Position numbers and translations under genes: made by a program. Shown here piece after piece: positions 1-8,094 of a stretch of 35,803 bases of DNA. The notes under the pieces were generated by a model. The model had not been told where the DNA came from, did no database searches, and saw only the letters and a program-made list of their open reading frames with translations. The DNA lies in NCBI GenBank assembly GCA_045565015.1, contig JBJLGD010000024.1, forward strand, positions 1 through 35,803, given 5' to 3'. This DNA comes from GCA-2697345 sp045565015. GTDB taxonomy: Bacteria; Pseudomonadota; Alphaproteobacteria; Rhodobacterales; Rhodobacteraceae. Every line of letters starts with the position of its first letter. Position 1 is the first letter of the stretch.

Positions 1-2036
1 CTATTTAGAGCTTCCATTCCTTCTTCAAGAGCCCTTCGAGTTTGCCTGTAAAGAGCTCTAATTAATACTGCTTTCCAATTATTCCAGATATTTTCGCCCA
101 CGCCACGTATATCACAAACCGTTGTAACAGTTAAAAGATCAAGCCTCCAGACAGATTTAACCGCCTTAGCAAAATCACGAACGGTTCTTGGATCAGCAAT
201 ATCCCTTTTTTGCGCCATATCAGCCATTAGTAAGTGATTACGGACTAACCATTCTATAGTCTCACAATCTTGTAGACCGAAACCTAGCGAGGGGCTAATT
301 TCCTTGGCTATTTTGGCTCCTGCAATAGAATGATCGTCTGTACGCCCTTTACCAATGTCGTGTAATAATAGCGATACATAAAGAACTTTACGATTAATTT
401 TACCTTTCAAAATATTAGAAACGATCGGGAGCTCCTCAGTCAGTTCACCCCGTTCAATTTGTGATAAGATTGAAATAACCTGGATAGTGTGTTCGTCTAC
501 GGTATATGAATGGTACATATTGAATTGCATCATTGCTATTATATCTTGGAAATGAGGTATGAATGCTCCCAAAACACCTAACTCGTTCATTCTCCGAAGA
601 GCCCTCTCTGGATTTCCATGTTTGAGCAGAGTATCTAAAAATATTTGAGCAGCTTCTTTATTTCCTCTCAAAGAGTACACAATATCGAGTTTAGAAGAGA
701 TTAATCTCATCGTATCAGGGTGTATTAGATAACCTGTTCTTAAGGCTTCTTGAAAAAGTAGTAATACATTTAGAGGATTCTTAACAAAAATTTCTTCTGA
801 ATCTACATCGATACGGTTCTGCTTTAAATGGAAGATTGGCTTGAGTTTTTTTCTCCTCGAAGAATTAAAGAAACCTTTTATTAAATAAGCAGATTTTACA
901 TGTTGAGTTTCAATGTCAGTCAGAATTATTCTTGTAAACTCTCCCACCTTCGTTGCATGAGTAAAATATGCCTGCATAAAGTACTCAACTGCCCTTCTAC
1001 CTAAACTATCCGAAAAACCCATGCGCTCTGCTATTTCAACTTGAAGGTCAAAAGTTAATTGATCCATCGCTCTTTTTGAAATTAAATGTAAATGAATTCT
1101 AATAGTCCATAAAAATTGCTCCGCTCGCTGAAAATCATCTAACTCGGATTTGGTGAATACACCTAACTCCACCAGAGAGCTCACTGACTTAACTCCTCGG
1201 ACATATTTAGCAATCCAAAATAATGACTGAAGATCTCGGAGACCACCTTTTCCTTCTTTTATATTTGGCTCGAGTACATACCTTTGCCCGCCATGCTTTT
1301 TTAGACGCTTAGTCCTTTCTAATAGCTTGGCCTCGACAAATTCTGATTTTGATTTTTTAAAAACTTTTCTCCATAGTTCATTTTCGAGTTTTTCTGCTAG
1401 AGCTCTATTTCCATGGATTAATCTACTCTCTAACAAAGCAGTTCTAATAGTAAAATCCTCTTTGGCTAATTTTATACATTCACTGATGTTTCTAGTTGCG
1501 TGTCCTACCTTCAATTTTAGATCCCAAAGAATGTATAAAGTGGTTTCAATTATTATGGTAATTTTTTTTGTTGTCCTCATGGGAACTAGAAACAAGATAT
1601 CTACATCTGAATATGGAGCCATCTGCCCGCGACCATAACCCCCCACTGATAAAACAGAAAATTTGTCAGTTTTAATTTTTGAATTTGGTATTAATAAAAC
1701 CTCTTCACAAGTATAAATTATACTTTCTATAACTCGATCAGTAAGTTCAGAGTAACTACCGGTAATTTTTTTGGAGTTTCTAGAGTTAGTATTAAAAGAT
1801 TTCTCGATTACCTCGCTGTAGTACTTATAAAATGACTTTATTATTTCTACAGCTTCGGAGCGACTTTCGTTTAATTCATAGGATGTTTTTATCTTATGTT
1901 TAAGGGACTCAATTGTTCCATCATTTTTGATCTCATCAATTTCCCAGATCGCATTATAGCCATCGTTTTCAAAAGTGGTTTTTGTACTTTTAGAACTAGT
2001 TTGATTAGGGAGTGAATGATTTTGGCGCGGGGTCAA
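1..2036 (-). CDS. glnD: [Protein-PII] uridylyltransferase / uridylyl-removing enzyme, 3' part cut off by the window edge
   Basis: GlnD is the cytoplasmic nitrogen sensor that uridylylates and deuridylylates PII proteins in response to glutamine. The frame is open for 678 codons from 2036 to the left edge. The nucleotidyltransferase signature GGYGRG lies near residues 132-137, followed by the metal-binding DVD at 144-146. The family motif EPNIKEGKGGLRDLQ follows, then the HD domain with YHSYTVDEHTI and LLLHDIGKG (His-Asp near 559-560). The C-terminal ACT domains are missing only because the window ends. The start is inferred: no ATG or GTG occurs in frame before the nucleotidyltransferase motif, and TTG at 2036 directly follows an in-frame TAA. 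That start lies inside the 3' end of the upstream lipoprotein gene (32-nt overlap), which suggests co-transcription. The family assignment is very secure; the exact start is less so. Confidence 0.93.
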   Translation of the reverse strand, partial: MTPRQNHSLPNQTSSKSTKTTFENDGYNAIWEIDEIKNDGTIESLKHKIKTSYELNESRSEAVEIIKSFYKYYSEVIEKSFNTNSRNSKKITGSYSELTDRVIESIIYTCEEVLLIPNSKIKTDKFSVLSVGGYGRGQMAPYSDVDILFLVPMRTTKKITIIIETTLYILWDLKLKVGHATRNISECIKLAKEDFTIRTALLESRLIHGNRALAEKLENELWRKVFKKSKSEFVEAKLLERTKRLKKHGGQRYVLEPNIKEGKGGLRDLQSLFWIAKYVRGVKSVSSLVELGVFTKSELDDFQRAEQFLWTIRIHLHLISKRAMDQLTFDLQVEIAERMGFSDSLGRRAVEYFMQAYFTHATKVGEFTRIILTDIETQHVKSAYLIKGFFNSSRRKKLKPIFHLKQNRIDVDSEEIFVKNPLNVLLLFQEALRTGYLIHPDTMRLISSKLDIVYSLRGNKEAAQIFLDTLLKHGNPERALRRMNELGVLGAFIPHFQDIIAMMQFNMYHSYTVDEHTIQVISILSQIERGELTEELPIVSNILKGKINRKVLYVSLLLHDIGKGRTDDHSIAGAKIAKEISPSLGFGLQDCETIEWLVRNHLLMADMAQKRDIADPRTVRDFAKAVKSVWRLDLLTVTTVCDIRGVGENIWNNWKAVLIRALYRQTRRALEEGMEALN

Positions 2037-3153
2037 TTACTATAACCTGACTTTTTTTGATTGTTGCTATTGATAAGGCACGTTCGTTCGTTCCTTTTTT
2101 GGTAAACCTAAATAACCCATTTACACCTAAAAACCCAGAAGAATAATTTAGACTTTTCGATGACATATTCTTACCTTCTTTTTGTAACGCACCAATCGCT
2201 GCAATCCCATCATACGCTAAACTAGCAAGTGGGTGCGGCGTTTGACTGAAAATTGTTTCATAACGAGTATTAAATTGTTTCGTTAATAGAGGATCGGGTA
2301 ATACAAACCATCCACCTTGCAAACCAGGTAATTTTAACGTTTGCTTGGAAACGTCCCATCTTGATAAACCAGCATACTTAATTCGCTTTGGATCGACACC
2401 CTTTTCAGGTAACAACTGACCTAGCAGTGGTAATGCTCCGGCACTATTTGAAGTAAACATTATAGTGTTCACTTCAGAGGTTTCAGCCAAGCTTGCTATT
2501 TCAGGAATTGCTTCCACAACACCCTCTGTAGTTAATTCGAATGAAGTGGTTTCCACAATCGAAATGTTATTTTTTTTTGCTGCTGATATGACAGAGTCTC
2601 TTGCTATCTCACCTTCTTTAGTGTTTGGGTGTACTAAAAGCCATTCTCGTGAATTAACATCATTTGCATATTTAGTTAACCTGGTAGAGATTGTATCGAA
2701 GCTCGTGCCTAATAAAAATAAATTCCTTCCCGCGATTGCCGTATTGTTTGAAAAAGTCAGTACATTTATTTTTAGTGGGGCAACAGCTACAGCTGCTGAA
2801 TTTGCCACATCAGATCTAAGTGGACCAAGGATAATTTCAGCGCCATCCTGTACAGCTTTTTTCGCAGCTTGAGCTGCAATTTTGGGGTTACCTTCAGTGG
2901 CATAGACGAGTAGTTGAATTTTTTTATAACCTAAGTCACTTACTGCTAGCCGAGCTGCATTTTCTAGCGACACTGCCAGCGCTTTGTCCCCTCTTATTTT
3001 TGATCCATATGGAAGTAACAGACCAACGTGTGTACCCTTACTTTTTGAATCTGGATTAACTAGGGATGGATTACACCCAACAAGAGAAAGTAAGGTAAAA
3101 ATAATTATACCAAAAATTAAAATAATTTTTTTTAAATCGACCAATACTGTCAT
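2005..3153 (-). CDS. LpoA-like lipoprotein, periplasmic-binding-protein fold (penicillin-binding protein activator family)
   Basis: This 382-residue protein starts with a lipoprotein signal peptide: a hydrophobic stretch at about 9-25 and the lipobox LVGC with lipidated Cys27. The mature part has a type-I periplasmic-binding fold like branched-chain amino-acid receptors (HVGLLLPYGSK, then QDGAEIILGPLRS). In alphaproteobacteria such proteins, encoded next to rsmI, are annotated as penicillin-binding protein activators resembling the C-terminal domain of LpoA. They may therefore regulate peptidoglycan synthesis from the outer membrane rather than bind a nutrient. There is no transporter gene beside it, which argues against an ABC receptor. 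A GAGGG ribosome site lies 7 nt before the ATG. It is divergent from rsmI and overlaps the inferred start of glnD. The fold and lipoprotein status are visible; the role is family inference. Confidence 0.82.
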   Translation of the reverse strand: MTVLVDLKKIILIFGIIIFTLLSLVGCNPSLVNPDSKSKGTHVGLLLPYGSKIRGDKALAVSLENAARLAVSDLGYKKIQLLVYATEGNPKIAAQAAKKAVQDGAEIILGPLRSDVANSAAVAVAPLKINVLTFSNNTAIAGRNLFLLGTSFDTISTRLTKYANDVNSREWLLVHPNTKEGEIARDSVISAAKKNNISIVETTSFELTTEGVVEAIPEIASLAETSEVNTIMFTSNSAGALPLLGQLLPEKGVDPKRIKYAGLSRWDVSKQTLKLPGLQGGWFVLPDPLLTKQFNTRYETIFSQTPHPLASLAYDGIAAIGALQKEGKNMSSKSLNYSSGFLGVNGLFRFTKKGTNERALSIATIKKSQVIVIDPAPKSFTP

Positions 3154-3242
3154 AGATAACCCTCAAATAAGTATATTCTTGGTTTTATATTGATAAGAAT
3201 AGGGGTTATATTGGATCAAGTAAATAAATAGGGTTGAAACAA

Positions 3243-4118
3243 TTGGTGATTTCTAAAGAAGTGAAGAAGTTGGATGCAGGTTTATATTTTGTAGCCACAC
3301 CAATTGGGTCTGCCAGGGATATCACTTTACGTGCTCTGGATGTTTTATATTTTGCTGATTTATTAATCGCTGAAGATACCAGATCTTTAAAGAAGCTTAT
3401 GAATATTCATCAAATTCCAATAAGAGGAAGAAAGGTAATTTCCTATAATGATCATAATGGAGAAAGGAAAAGACCACTAATTTTGGAGGAAATAAAGAAA
3501 GGAAAAGCAGTTTCATACTGTTCCGAAGCTGGTAGTCCATTGATAGCAGACCCTGGCTTTCAATTAGGAAGAGAAGCTATAAAAGCTGGGTATAAGGTAT
3601 TATCTGTTCCAGGAGCTTGCGCATTAATAGCAGCTTTGACTGTAGCAGGCCTGCCTACTAATCAATTTTTTTATGCTGGTTTTCTACCAACAACAAAAAA
3701 TATACGAATAAAATTCTTAGAAAATCTAAAAGAAATACCAGCTACAATAGTTTTTTACGAATCACCCAAACGACTAAATAAATCATTAAGTGACATGCTT
3801 GAGGTTATGGGCCCTGATAGATCTTTGGTAATAGCAAGGGAGCTCACCAAAAAATTCGAAGAAATAATTCGGACAAGTTTAGCAGAAGTTCAACAAGAAT
3901 TAGGAAATAGGGTGATTAAGGGCGAAATTGTTATACTGCTAGGAAAAAAAAATAAGTCCAGTCTTAACACAGCAGATATCAAAGAGCTTTTATTACTTGA
4001 GTTTGAAAAATATTCTTTGAAAGAATCTGTTGCAAATATTTCGCTTACAACTGGTATTAATCGTTCAAAAGTTTATAAAGCTGCCTTAGAACTAATTAAA
4101 AAAGCCGAATTACCCTAG
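3243..4118 (+). CDS. rsmI: 16S rRNA (cytidine1402-2'-O)-methyltransferase
   Basis: RsmI uses S-adenosylmethionine to methylate the ribose of C1402 in the 16S rRNA decoding centre. The tetrapyrrole-methylase fold begins with LYFVATPIGSARDITLRAL, followed by AEDTR near residue 45. The SAM-pocket loop is YCSEAGSPLIADPG, where the family usually has SDAGTP, so Asp is replaced by Glu. Later come ALTVAGLPTNQFFYAGFLP and a C-terminal helical region. Length (about 291 residues) is normal. The start is uncertain: no ATG is available. TTG at 3234 abuts the only ribosome-site-like AGGG (3230-3233), so TTG at 3243, nine bases downstream of it, was preferred; GTG at 3246 is also possible. The gene is followed 51 nt later by gshB; the yraN gene often found between them is absent. 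Confidence 0.92.
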   Translation: MVISKEVKKLDAGLYFVATPIGSARDITLRALDVLYFADLLIAEDTRSLKKLMNIHQIPIRGRKVISYNDHNGERKRPLILEEIKKGKAVSYCSEAGSPLIADPGFQLGREAIKAGYKVLSVPGACALIAALTVAGLPTNQFFYAGFLPTTKNIRIKFLENLKEIPATIVFYESPKRLNKSLSDMLEVMGPDRSLVIARELTKKFEEIIRTSLAEVQQELGNRVIKGEIVILLGKKNKSSLNTADIKELLLLEFEKYSLKESVANISLTTGINRSKVYKAALELIKKAELP

Positions 4119-4169
4119 TTATCTAGTCAATCTTAAAACTTTTTATGATTTGGAGAAGGAGAAATAGTT

Positions 4170-5126
4170 ATGAGCCTTAAAGTAGCTTTTCAGATGGATC
4201 CAATAGAGAATGTTGATATAAAAGCTGATAGTACATTTAGAATAATGGAAGAAGCTCAGAACAGAGGACACGAACTCTATTATTATTTACCAACTAGTTT
4301 ATCCTATCAAGACCAACGGGTTAGAGCAAAAGTTAGGCCTATTAAAGTTCAAAGAGTTTTTAATGGCCACTTCGAGTTGTGGGATAGTAAAACTGTTGAT
4401 CTAAGTGACTTTGATGTTATATGGCTTCGACAAGATCCTCCTTTTGATATGGGATATATTACCTCAACTCATTTACTTGATAGATTAAGTCAAAATACTT
4501 TAGTGGTTAATGACCCCACTTGGGTTAGAAACTGGCCGGAGAAGTTAAAGGTTTTAGATTACCCAGACCTTATGCCTGCAACTACAATAGCATGGGATAT
4601 TGAAGTCCTTAAGAATTTTAAATCAAAATATAATGATATAATTCTTAAGCCTTTGTATGGTAATGGTGGAGCCGGTGTATTTAGGTTGAGACCTGAGGAT
4701 AGTAATCTTAACTCGTTACATGAATTATTCATAAAATCTAATAATGAGCCGTTAATTGTGCAACAGTTTCTACCGGAAGTTGCAAAGGGTGATAAACGAA
4801 TTATTCTAATAGATGGCGAGCCTGTGGGTGCCATTAATAGAGTTCCTTTGAAGGGTGAAACCCGTTCAAATATGCATGTTGGTGGTAAGCCTGAGAAAGC
4901 ATCATTAAATGTTAGGGATTTAGAAATCTGTAACCTTATCGGTGAGGATCTAAAGAAACATGGTCAAGTTTTTGTTGGTATTGATGTAATAGGTGATTAT
5001 CTAACAGAAATTAATGTTACATCTCCAACTGGAATCCAAGAGTTAGAACGCTTTGATAATGTCAATATAGCTGAAAAAATTTGGCAAAATATAGAGCAAA
5101 AGAGACTTCAATCTTATGGTGTATAA
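4170..5126 (+). CDS. gshB: Glutathione synthetase
   Basis: This ATP-grasp ligase joins gamma-glutamylcysteine and glycine to make glutathione in the cytoplasm. The 318-residue protein has the normal length and full prokaryotic GshB layout: N-terminal domain starting KVAFQMDPIENVDIKADSTF, the LRQDPPFDMGYI segment near residues 91-102, then NDPTWVRNWPEKL. The ATP-grasp loop IILKPLYGNGGAGVFRL and the metal-binding EINVTSPTGIQELE near the C terminus are present. A strong GGAGAAGGAG ribosome site precedes the ATG. It follows rsmI at 51 nt on the same strand. Its last 13 bases overlap the 3' end of the convergent histidine phosphatase gene. Confidence 0.96.
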   Translation: MSLKVAFQMDPIENVDIKADSTFRIMEEAQNRGHELYYYLPTSLSYQDQRVRAKVRPIKVQRVFNGHFELWDSKTVDLSDFDVIWLRQDPPFDMGYITSTHLLDRLSQNTLVVNDPTWVRNWPEKLKVLDYPDLMPATTIAWDIEVLKNFKSKYNDIILKPLYGNGGAGVFRLRPEDSNLNSLHELFIKSNNEPLIVQQFLPEVAKGDKRIILIDGEPVGAINRVPLKGETRSNMHVGGKPEKASLNVRDLEICNLIGEDLKKHGQVFVGIDVIGDYLTEINVTSPTGIQELERFDNVNIAEKIWQNIEQKRLQSYGV

Positions 5127-5692
5127 TTTAATTTTGTTAGAGAGCTCCCCTTCTCATTAATTTGGATTTTCGTAACGGATAGATTATCTATTTTATTAGA
5201 TAAAACTTCATACGGAGATTTACCCAAAGCAAGCTGGACTTGAGTTAATATCACCCCAAAATGGGCTACCGAGACGATATTTGATCCTTTATATATAGTG
5301 GTATATTTTTTCACCGCCTCAGAAACTCGGTTTTTGACCATATTCCAGCTTTCACCTTCGGGAGCAGAGATATCACCTGGATTCTCCCAGAAGTCTTTAC
5401 TTTTTATAGGGTCGCGTTTGGCAACTTCATTAAAATCTAAGCCATCCCACAGACCGAAATTAAACTCTCGTAAGTCAGAATCAATTATAATCTTTTTCTC
5501 ATCATTTATTACTTCTGCTGTAGCGACTGCTCGCTTCAGGTCTGAACAAATAAGAACAGCATTTTTAGGTAAAAAGTTCTTTAACCTTTTAATCTGATCT
5601 ATATCCGATAGATCTGCAGGTACATCCCTCCAGCCTGTAAAAACTTTTGCATGTGTTGGTCCATGCCTAACCCACCACCAATTAGTTTTCAT
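5114..5692 (-). CDS. Histidine phosphatase family protein, possible alpha-ribazole phosphatase (CobC-like)
   Basis: This is a 192-residue phosphoglycerate-mutase-like phosphatase. The phospho-accepting motif is VRHG with His10. Supporting residues visible are Arg54 (SDLKRA), Glu76 (LREFNFGLWDG) and the second histidine His144 (VAHFG). The LREFxFGxWDG segment is typical of small-molecule phosphatases such as CobC, which removes phosphate from alpha-ribazole phosphate (or adenosylcobalamin phosphate) in late cobalamin synthesis. Its start overlaps the end of cobU by 11 bases, suggesting translational coupling and a cobalamin role. The catalytic family is certain, the substrate is inferred from the neighbour. 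It could instead be a broad-specificity sugar phosphatase. Confidence 0.85.
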   Translation of the reverse strand: MKTNWWWVRHGPTHAKVFTGWRDVPADLSDIDQIKRLKNFLPKNAVLICSDLKRAVATAEVINDEKKIIIDSDLREFNFGLWDGLDFNEVAKRDPIKSKDFWENPGDISAPEGESWNMVKNRVSEAVKKYTTIYKGSNIVSVAHFGVILTQVQLALGKSPYEVLSNKIDNLSVTKIQINEKGSSLTKLNYTP

Positions 5693-6236
5693 TTTCTGGC
5701 TTGGACAAGGAATCTTTAATGACTATCGGGAGTCCAGCCACAACTTGAATTACGCGGTGGACTTCAAGCGCTATTTGTTGATTTAACTTTCCTTGGATTT
5801 TTTGGAATTCACGGGCCATTTTATTTTCAGGTACTACGCTGTAACCAACTTCGTTGGTTACTAGCACCAGATTTATTTGGGCTCTTTGTATTGCACTCAT
5901 AAGCTTTAGAGATTCCTGAAAAATATCATTATCTTTGAGATAATGATTTGTTAGCCACATTGTAAGGCAATCGACTAACACCGTATCAAATAAGTTTAAA
6001 TTAAGGTTGTCGATTTCATGAGCTAAATCATAGTACGTTTCAATTGTTTCCCAATTATGAGATATCCGTGATTTCTGGTGTATCTTAATTTTTTCTTTCA
6101 TTTCTTCATCGTGAGGTTGAGCCGTGGCAATATAAAGTGGTCTTGAGCCTTGTTCTAGGGTTGCTTCTTCTGCAAACTTGGTTTTACCAGAAGATGCTCC
6201 CCCAATAATCAATGTTGTTTTAGGAAATAAATGCAT
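5682..6236 (-). CDS. cobU: Adenosylcobinamide kinase / adenosylcobinamide-phosphate guanylyltransferase
   Basis: CobU (CobP) phosphorylates adenosylcobinamide and transfers GMP to it, forming the GDP-cobinamide that is joined to alpha-ribazole in the nucleotide-loop assembly of vitamin B12. The 184-residue protein carries the P-loop GGASSGKT at residues 12-19. The segment RPLYIATAQPHDEEM follows, then IHQKSRISHNW, where His53 aligns with the guanylylated histidine of the family. Further motifs are VLVDCLTMWLTN and LVTNEVGYSVVPENKMAREFQ. Length is normal. It is the first gene of a two-gene minus-strand unit with the overlapping histidine phosphatase. No other cobalamin gene is in the window, so the rest of the pathway must lie elsewhere or the cell only salvages cobinamide. 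Confidence 0.94.
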   Translation of the reverse strand: MHLFPKTTLIIGGASSGKTKFAEEATLEQGSRPLYIATAQPHDEEMKEKIKIHQKSRISHNWETIETYYDLAHEIDNLNLNLFDTVLVDCLTMWLTNHYLKDNDIFQESLKLMSAIQRAQINLVLVTNEVGYSVVPENKMAREFQKIQGKLNQQIALEVHRVIQVVAGLPIVIKDSLSKPENEN

Positions 6237-6347
6237 TCAAATGGCCTAGTTAATTTTTCAAAATAAGAATATACTTAATTTCAAGATGTAAAACTTACAA
6301 TATACGATTTTTATTTAGAAGTAGACTTTTAATATACCTCAAAAGAA

Positions 6348-6376
6348 TTGTCTAAAGTAACAAAAACTATTAGATT
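6348..6376 (+). promoter_or_regulatory. Possible sigma70-type promoter for coaBC-dut-E1
   Basis: TTGTCT at 6348-6353 and TAGATT at 6371-6376 are separated by 17 bases, about 55 bases upstream of the coaBC ATG. The 194-base gap between cobU and coaBC is otherwise AT-rich and shows no gene. The match is moderate and was judged by eye. Confidence 0.33.
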
Positions 6377-6430
6377 GCGTCGATTCTGGAGAAAACCAAA
6401 AGTTGCCAGTGTAAAAGTAGGGAGTTTTTA

Positions 6431-7627
6431 ATGTTAAAGGGAAAAAAAATACTTCTTATCATAGGAGGAGGTATAGCAGCATTTAAATGTCATGATCTGA
6501 TACGTAAGTTACGTGATAAAGGAGCACATGTTACACCGGTGCTTACGGAGGCTGGAAAAGAATTCGTGACGCCACTTAGTATTTCGGTTCTGTCCTCTTC
6601 TAAGGTATATATGGAACTTTTTGATTTTGATGATGAAATACAAATGGGACATATCGAACTGTCGAGGGCTTCTGATATTGTGTTAGTTGTTCCAGCAACG
6701 GCTAACTTATTAGCAAAAATGGCTGGTGGTATGGCGGATGATCTGGCAACTACACTTTTATTGGCAACTGATAAGAAAGTTTTTGTTGCTCCAGCAATGA
6801 ACGTAAAAATGTGGGAGCATTCGGCGACCAAAAGAAATATTGGTATTTTACAACAAGACGATGTTCAAGTTATTGGTCCATCAGAAGGCGAAATGGCCTG
6901 TGGAGAGTATGGTTTTGGCAGGATGGCCGAACCAGAGCAGATAATGTTGAAACTAGAACAACAATTCAATTCTCAAAAACTTTCAGGTTGCCATTTTATT
7001 GTTACTTCAGGACCAACGTACGAGTCTATCGACCCTGTTCGGTTTATAGGAAATCATTCTTCTGGTAGGCAGGGTACGGCTATTTCTGAGGCTTTGATTG
7101 CTCAAGGAGCGAGGGTTACTCTCATTAATGGACCTATAAACATCCCACCACCTTCTGGGGTATTGGTAAAGAATATTGTGTCTGGAGCTGATATGTTTGA
7201 GGCGGTTAAGTCATCTTTACCTGCCGATGGTCTCATAATGGCAGCTGCGGTAGCGGATTGGAAGGCACAAAATATCAAGAAAGAAAAAATTAAAAAGCAT
7301 AATGCCCAAACTCTGAACTTAGCTTTAATCAGAAACCCAGACATTTTACTGCATATTTCCAAATTAAAAAAAGGTCGTCCAAAGCTTATTATTGGATTTG
7401 CGGCTGAAACAAACGACTTGATGGAAAATGCCTCAAAAAAACTAGAAGAAAAGGGATGTGATTGGATTGTAGCCAATGATATACGGCCTGAGACAGAGAT
7501 AATGGGTGGAACAGAAAACGCAGTTACTCTAATCTCTAGAAACAGTAGTGAGAATTGGCCTAGAATGAGTAAGAGTAAAGTAGCTCAAAGATTGGTAGAT
7601 TTAATTGCTGAAGAATTAGGAACATGA
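6431..7627 (+). CDS. coaBC: Bifunctional phosphopantothenoylcysteine decarboxylase / phosphopantothenate-cysteine ligase
   Basis: This enzyme carries out two consecutive steps of coenzyme A synthesis: CTP-dependent ligation of cysteine to phosphopantothenate (CoaB), then FMN-dependent decarboxylation (CoaC). The N-terminal CoaC flavoprotein domain (about 1-180) shows GGGIAAFK, the catalytic His74 in MGHIELSR, PATAN at 88-92, PAMN at 121-124 and the active-site Cys157 in ACGEYGFGRM. The C-terminal CoaB domain (about 185-398) begins TSGPTYESIDPVRFIGNHSSG and contains AAAVADW and IKKEKIKK. The 398-residue length is typical. Its TGA overlaps the ATG of dut in ATGA, so the two are translationally coupled. 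Confidence 0.96.
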   Translation: MLKGKKILLIIGGGIAAFKCHDLIRKLRDKGAHVTPVLTEAGKEFVTPLSISVLSSSKVYMELFDFDDEIQMGHIELSRASDIVLVVPATANLLAKMAGGMADDLATTLLLATDKKVFVAPAMNVKMWEHSATKRNIGILQQDDVQVIGPSEGEMACGEYGFGRMAEPEQIMLKLEQQFNSQKLSGCHFIVTSGPTYESIDPVRFIGNHSSGRQGTAISEALIAQGARVTLINGPINIPPPSGVLVKNIVSGADMFEAVKSSLPADGLIMAAAVADWKAQNIKKEKIKKHNAQTLNLALIRNPDILLHISKLKKGRPKLIIGFAAETNDLMENASKKLEEKGCDWIVANDIRPETEIMGGTENAVTLISRNSSENWPRMSKSKVAQRLVDLIAEELGT

Positions 7628-8094
7628 CAATACCTATTATTAAATTTGCTAGACAACCTGGCTCTGATACCGAAGTTCAACTGCCAGAGTATAAAACAGC
7701 GGGTGCGTCTGGAGCAGATATCAGGGCAAATTTACCCTTGAGTTCAAGGCTTCAGGGAGTAAATTTGTTTCCAAATAAGCCTGAATTAATACCAACCGGT
7801 CTCAGCGCTCAAATACCTCAGGGGTTAGAAATTCAAATCAGGCCAAGATCGGGTTTAGCATTGAGGAATGCTGTCTCGGTTATTAATTCACCTGGAACGA
7901 TAGATAGTGATTATAGAGGTGAGATTGGTATTATAATGATAAATTTGGGTAAAGAAATCTTTCGTATAAGCCATGGAGACCGAATTGCACAAATGGTCGT
8001 GGTTCCAATTGTTCAGGCCTCTTTTGAAATGTTTGAAAGTTTGGAAAAATCTGATCGTGCCTCAAATGGTTTTGGTTCAACCGGAATAAGCTAA
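7624..8094 (+). CDS. dut: dUTP diphosphatase (trimeric dUTPase)
   Basis: Dut hydrolyses dUTP to dUMP, keeping uracil out of DNA and supplying the thymidylate precursor. The 156-residue protein has all five trimeric dUTPase motifs: GASGADIRANL (28-37), PRSGLAL (74-80), the motif 3 region SPGTIDSDYRGEIG with catalytic Asp near 94-96, the motif 4 region HGDRIAQMVV, and the P-loop-like RASNGFGSTG at the C terminus (145-154). It overlaps coaBC by four bases upstream and the E1-like gene by one base (TAATG) downstream, forming a tight three-gene unit. The coaBC-dut pairing is widespread in proteobacteria. Confidence 0.96.
   Translation: MTIPIIKFARQPGSDTEVQLPEYKTAGASGADIRANLPLSSRLQGVNLFPNKPELIPTGLSAQIPQGLEIQIRPRSGLALRNAVSVINSPGTIDSDYRGEIGIIMINLGKEIFRISHGDRIAQMVVVPIVQASFEMFESLEKSDRASNGFGSTGIS

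Noticed and set aside
1327..1638. 103-codon plus-strand reading frame
   Set aside because: It lies antisense to glnD, whose opposite strand encodes the conserved GGYGRG and EPNIKEGKGG motifs; it has no ribosome site or family resemblance.
2465..2872. 135-codon plus-strand frame inside the LpoA-like gene
   Set aside because: Antisense shadow of a well-supported lipoprotein gene with low-complexity Ser/Ala-rich translation.
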